From the NCBI GenBank assembly GCA_947493035.1, contig CANLOW010000003.1:409193-473192 (forward strand): a DNA stretch of 64,000 nt, read 5' to 3'. The notes below the pieces were generated by a model. It saw nothing but the letters and a program-made list of their open reading frames with translations. It ran no database searches and had not been told where the DNA came from. The stretch is from an uncultured Aquimarina sp. (GTDB lineage Bacteria; Bacteroidota; Bacteroidia; Flavobacteriales; Flavobacteriaceae). Of the stretch, positions 62,529 through 64,000 are shown piece after piece. The position numbers and the translations under genes were made by a program. The first letter of the stretch is position 1, and each line of letters starts with the position of its first letter.

Positions 62529-63619
62529 ATTTCTTTCAAAAATTTAATCCATTTTTCACTTACATTGGTAAAACTAAACTTTTCAACACTAAGTTTGCTT
62601 CCTTCTACACATTTTTGATAAAAAATTTCATCTTCACACATTTTGTTCATCGCAGAAGAAAAATTTTGAATACTTTTCTCTTCAATCAAAATTCCATTTT
62701 GTCCAGGTATTACAATTTCTGATGGCCCTGAAATAAAATTTGTAGTGATTACAGGACAGCCTACAGATAAAGACTCTATCAATGACATTGGCATTCCTTC
62801 GTAAAAACTAGCCATTACAGAAAATCTAGCTTGTTTGATATAATGTAATGGGTTTACGACAAAAGGAATAAATATCACTTGATCTTTGATATCTAATTCT
62901 TGTACTAATTGCTTTAGTTTTTCTTCGTCTTTACCTGAGCCTAATATCAAGAACTTATAGCCTTTTTTATAAATTAATGACTCTTTATAAGACCTAATTA
63001 AAAAACTAATATCCTTTACATCATCTACAAGCCTTCCAAAAAACAAAATATAATCACTCTTCAACTCGTCTTGGTCACATGATATCAAATCATTTCTTTG
63101 TGGTAAAGCATTTGGTATGAAGGTCACTTTTGAAAAACCATAATAATCTGAAACCTTTTCTTTTATATCTTTAGATACCGTAACTAATAATTGATTGCTA
63201 TACAAATAACGGCTTAACAATCGGTTACTTAGTAAGTAATTCTTCGTATTACTACTATGAATGAGAAATACTTTTTTAAAATTTCTATATACTATTTTCT
63301 GAAGTATCAATTCTTTTAAAAATACTCCGCGCGTTCTACCATCTATTACTATATCATAATCAGTTTTATTTAATTTATCTAATAATATCTTAGGCTTAAA
63401 AATTTTCTTGTAGAATAGTGACCCCTTGCCTTCATCTAAATAAACAATTGGCAGCTCCTTTGTTAGTATTTCTTTGTTTACAGAACTTAAAAAACAAAAT
63501 GTGTCTACTTCATGACCTATAGACCTTAGCATTCTAATAATAGTTAAATTAGATTTCTCGGCCCCTCCTCCATATAAGCGAATAGTAATAAAAGCTATCT
63601 TCAAAATGTTTCTTTTCAA
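62525..63619 (-). CDS. Family 4 glycosyltransferase
   Basis: The 364-residue protein has the GT-B fold: N-terminal RLYGGGAEKSNLTIIRML, central DYILFFGRLVDDVKDISFLI, and the GT4 donor-site segment ASFYEGMPMSLIESLSVGCPVITTN with the conserved E-x7-E. Glycosyl groups come from a nucleotide sugar. It is cotranscribed with the FdtA-type gene, and both probably serve the same surface glycan. Confidence 0.9.
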   Translation of the reverse strand: MKRNILKIAFITIRLYGGGAEKSNLTIIRMLRSIGHEVDTFCFLSSVNKEILTKELPIVYLDEGKGSLFYKKIFKPKILLDKLNKTDYDIVIDGRTRGVFLKELILQKIVYRNFKKVFLIHSSNTKNYLLSNRLLSRYLYSNQLLVTVSKDIKEKVSDYYGFSKVTFIPNALPQRNDLISCDQDELKSDYILFFGRLVDDVKDISFLIRSYKESLIYKKGYKFLILGSGKDEEKLKQLVQELDIKDQVIFIPFVVNPLHYIKQARFSVMASFYEGMPMSLIESLSVGCPVITTNFISGPSEIVIPGQNGILIEEKSIQNFSSAMNKMCEDEIFYQKCVEGSKLSVEKFSFTNVSEKWIKFLKEI

Positions 63620-63700
63620 TATGTCTCTAAGTAAACATATAGTTTGTCAACTGAATAAAAAAATATAATTTAGTCAAAATAATAAGAACCTTTCGAATCA

Positions 63701-64000
63701 ATGTCTTTAATCAATAGCCAAACTTGCCAATTAGAAATAGATAACAAACCTTTTTCATTTGCTGTTGATGGTGTTTTTTTTACAGAAGATTCGGGTATTT
63801 TATTTGAAGCCAAAGATAACATCATAGAGCATACAGATTGGTTCGAACAAGGATATTCTATTATTGATACTTTTTCTAACGAAGCATTTGAAAAACTTAA
63901 TTTATCAATAAAAAAGCAAGTAATTATTGGCCTACAAAAAGCTGGTGTACATATTAATGATATTGATAATTTCGACTTAGATAAATACCACTTATATGCT
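63701..64000 (+). CDS. Protein of unknown function, cut by the window end
   Basis: An open frame begins at ATG 63701 (MSLINSQTCQLEIDNKPFSF) and stays open for 100 codons to the last base of the window. It is missing from the ORF track because it has no stop. The visible part is acidic and has no signal peptide; a segment VIIGLQKAGVHINDIDNFDL is helical. I cannot name a family. It is divergent from the GT4 gene, with 81 bp between, and so is probably part of the polysaccharide locus. Confidence 0.65.
   Translation, partial: MSLINSQTCQLEIDNKPFSFAVDGVFFTEDSGILFEAKDNIIEHTDWFEQGYSIIDTFSNEAFEKLNLSIKKQVIIGLQKAGVHINDIDNFDLDKYHLYA

Overview
The window looks like a chromosomal segment of a marine, polysaccharide-degrading member of the Flavobacteriaceae (Bacteroidota). 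The reasons are the low G+C content, promoters of the Bacteroidota type (TAnnTTTG at -7), type IX secretion (T9SS) C-terminal sorting domains, TonB-dependent receptors, a GH117-like enzyme typical of red-algal galactan users, and a uvrB and ftsE of clear Bacteroidota flavour. The genus cannot be fixed from the sequence alone. No tRNA, rRNA or CRISPR array was seen.

Layout. 1-6.1 kb: surface proteins, namely the 3' part of a BspA-like repeat protein, a small T9SS protein with a cohesin-like N-terminus, and a beta-propeller T9SS protein. 6.2-9.5 kb: a TonB-dependent receptor and a PAS-LuxR regulator upstream of it. 9.8-11.2 kb: a thioredoxin-fold protein and an unknown exported protein. 11.2-22.3 kb: a carbohydrate locus. 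A membrane-anchored winged-helix regulator is divergent from a GH117-like lipoprotein, followed by an SDR reductase, mannonate dehydratase (uxuA), glucuronate isomerase (uxaC), a three-gene TRAP transporter and a GH2 glycosidase. Together these can take up hexuronate and convert it to 2-keto-3-deoxygluconate; the KDG kinase and aldolase are not in the window. 22.3-26.2 kb: an unknown protein with kinase-like motifs, a two-gene XRE/membrane module, and uvrB. 26.2-27.2 kb: a non-coding stretch with a broken IS4-type transposase.

27.1-44.7 kb: a nitrate assimilation island. It holds an ABC nitrate transporter (nrtA, nrtB and two ATPases), a secreted protein with two PilJ/NarX-like sensor motifs, a NarL-type response regulator, an outer-membrane porin of the alginate-export family, NarK, NirB, NirD, a DUF4202 protein, a PilJ-sensor histidine kinase, and moeA with an unknown partner. 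The promoters of nrtA, the secreted PilJ protein, the porin, narK and nirB all carry the same 16-bp palindrome, TA(A/C)GTAT-N2-ATAC(T/G)TA. This has the 7-2-7 geometry of NarL operators and sits at fixed positions relative to the -7 boxes. I consider this operator family, with the secreted double-PilJ protein, the most interesting system here. The molybdenum nitrate reductase itself is not in the window.

44.8-60.2 kb: mostly housekeeping and envelope genes: a DinB-like protein, a DEAD-box helicase, an aldose-epimerase-like protein, an ABC exporter, a dicarboxylate/glutamate symporter, a Dph6-like PP-loop ATPase, an outer-membrane barrel plus a 1002-residue TPR protein, ftsE, and an overlapping three-gene set (2OG-Fe(II) oxygenase, small membrane protein, HTTM-like membrane protein). 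60.2-64 kb: the edge of a surface-polysaccharide locus with three glycosyltransferases, an FdtA-type sugar ketoisomerase and a gene cut by the window end.
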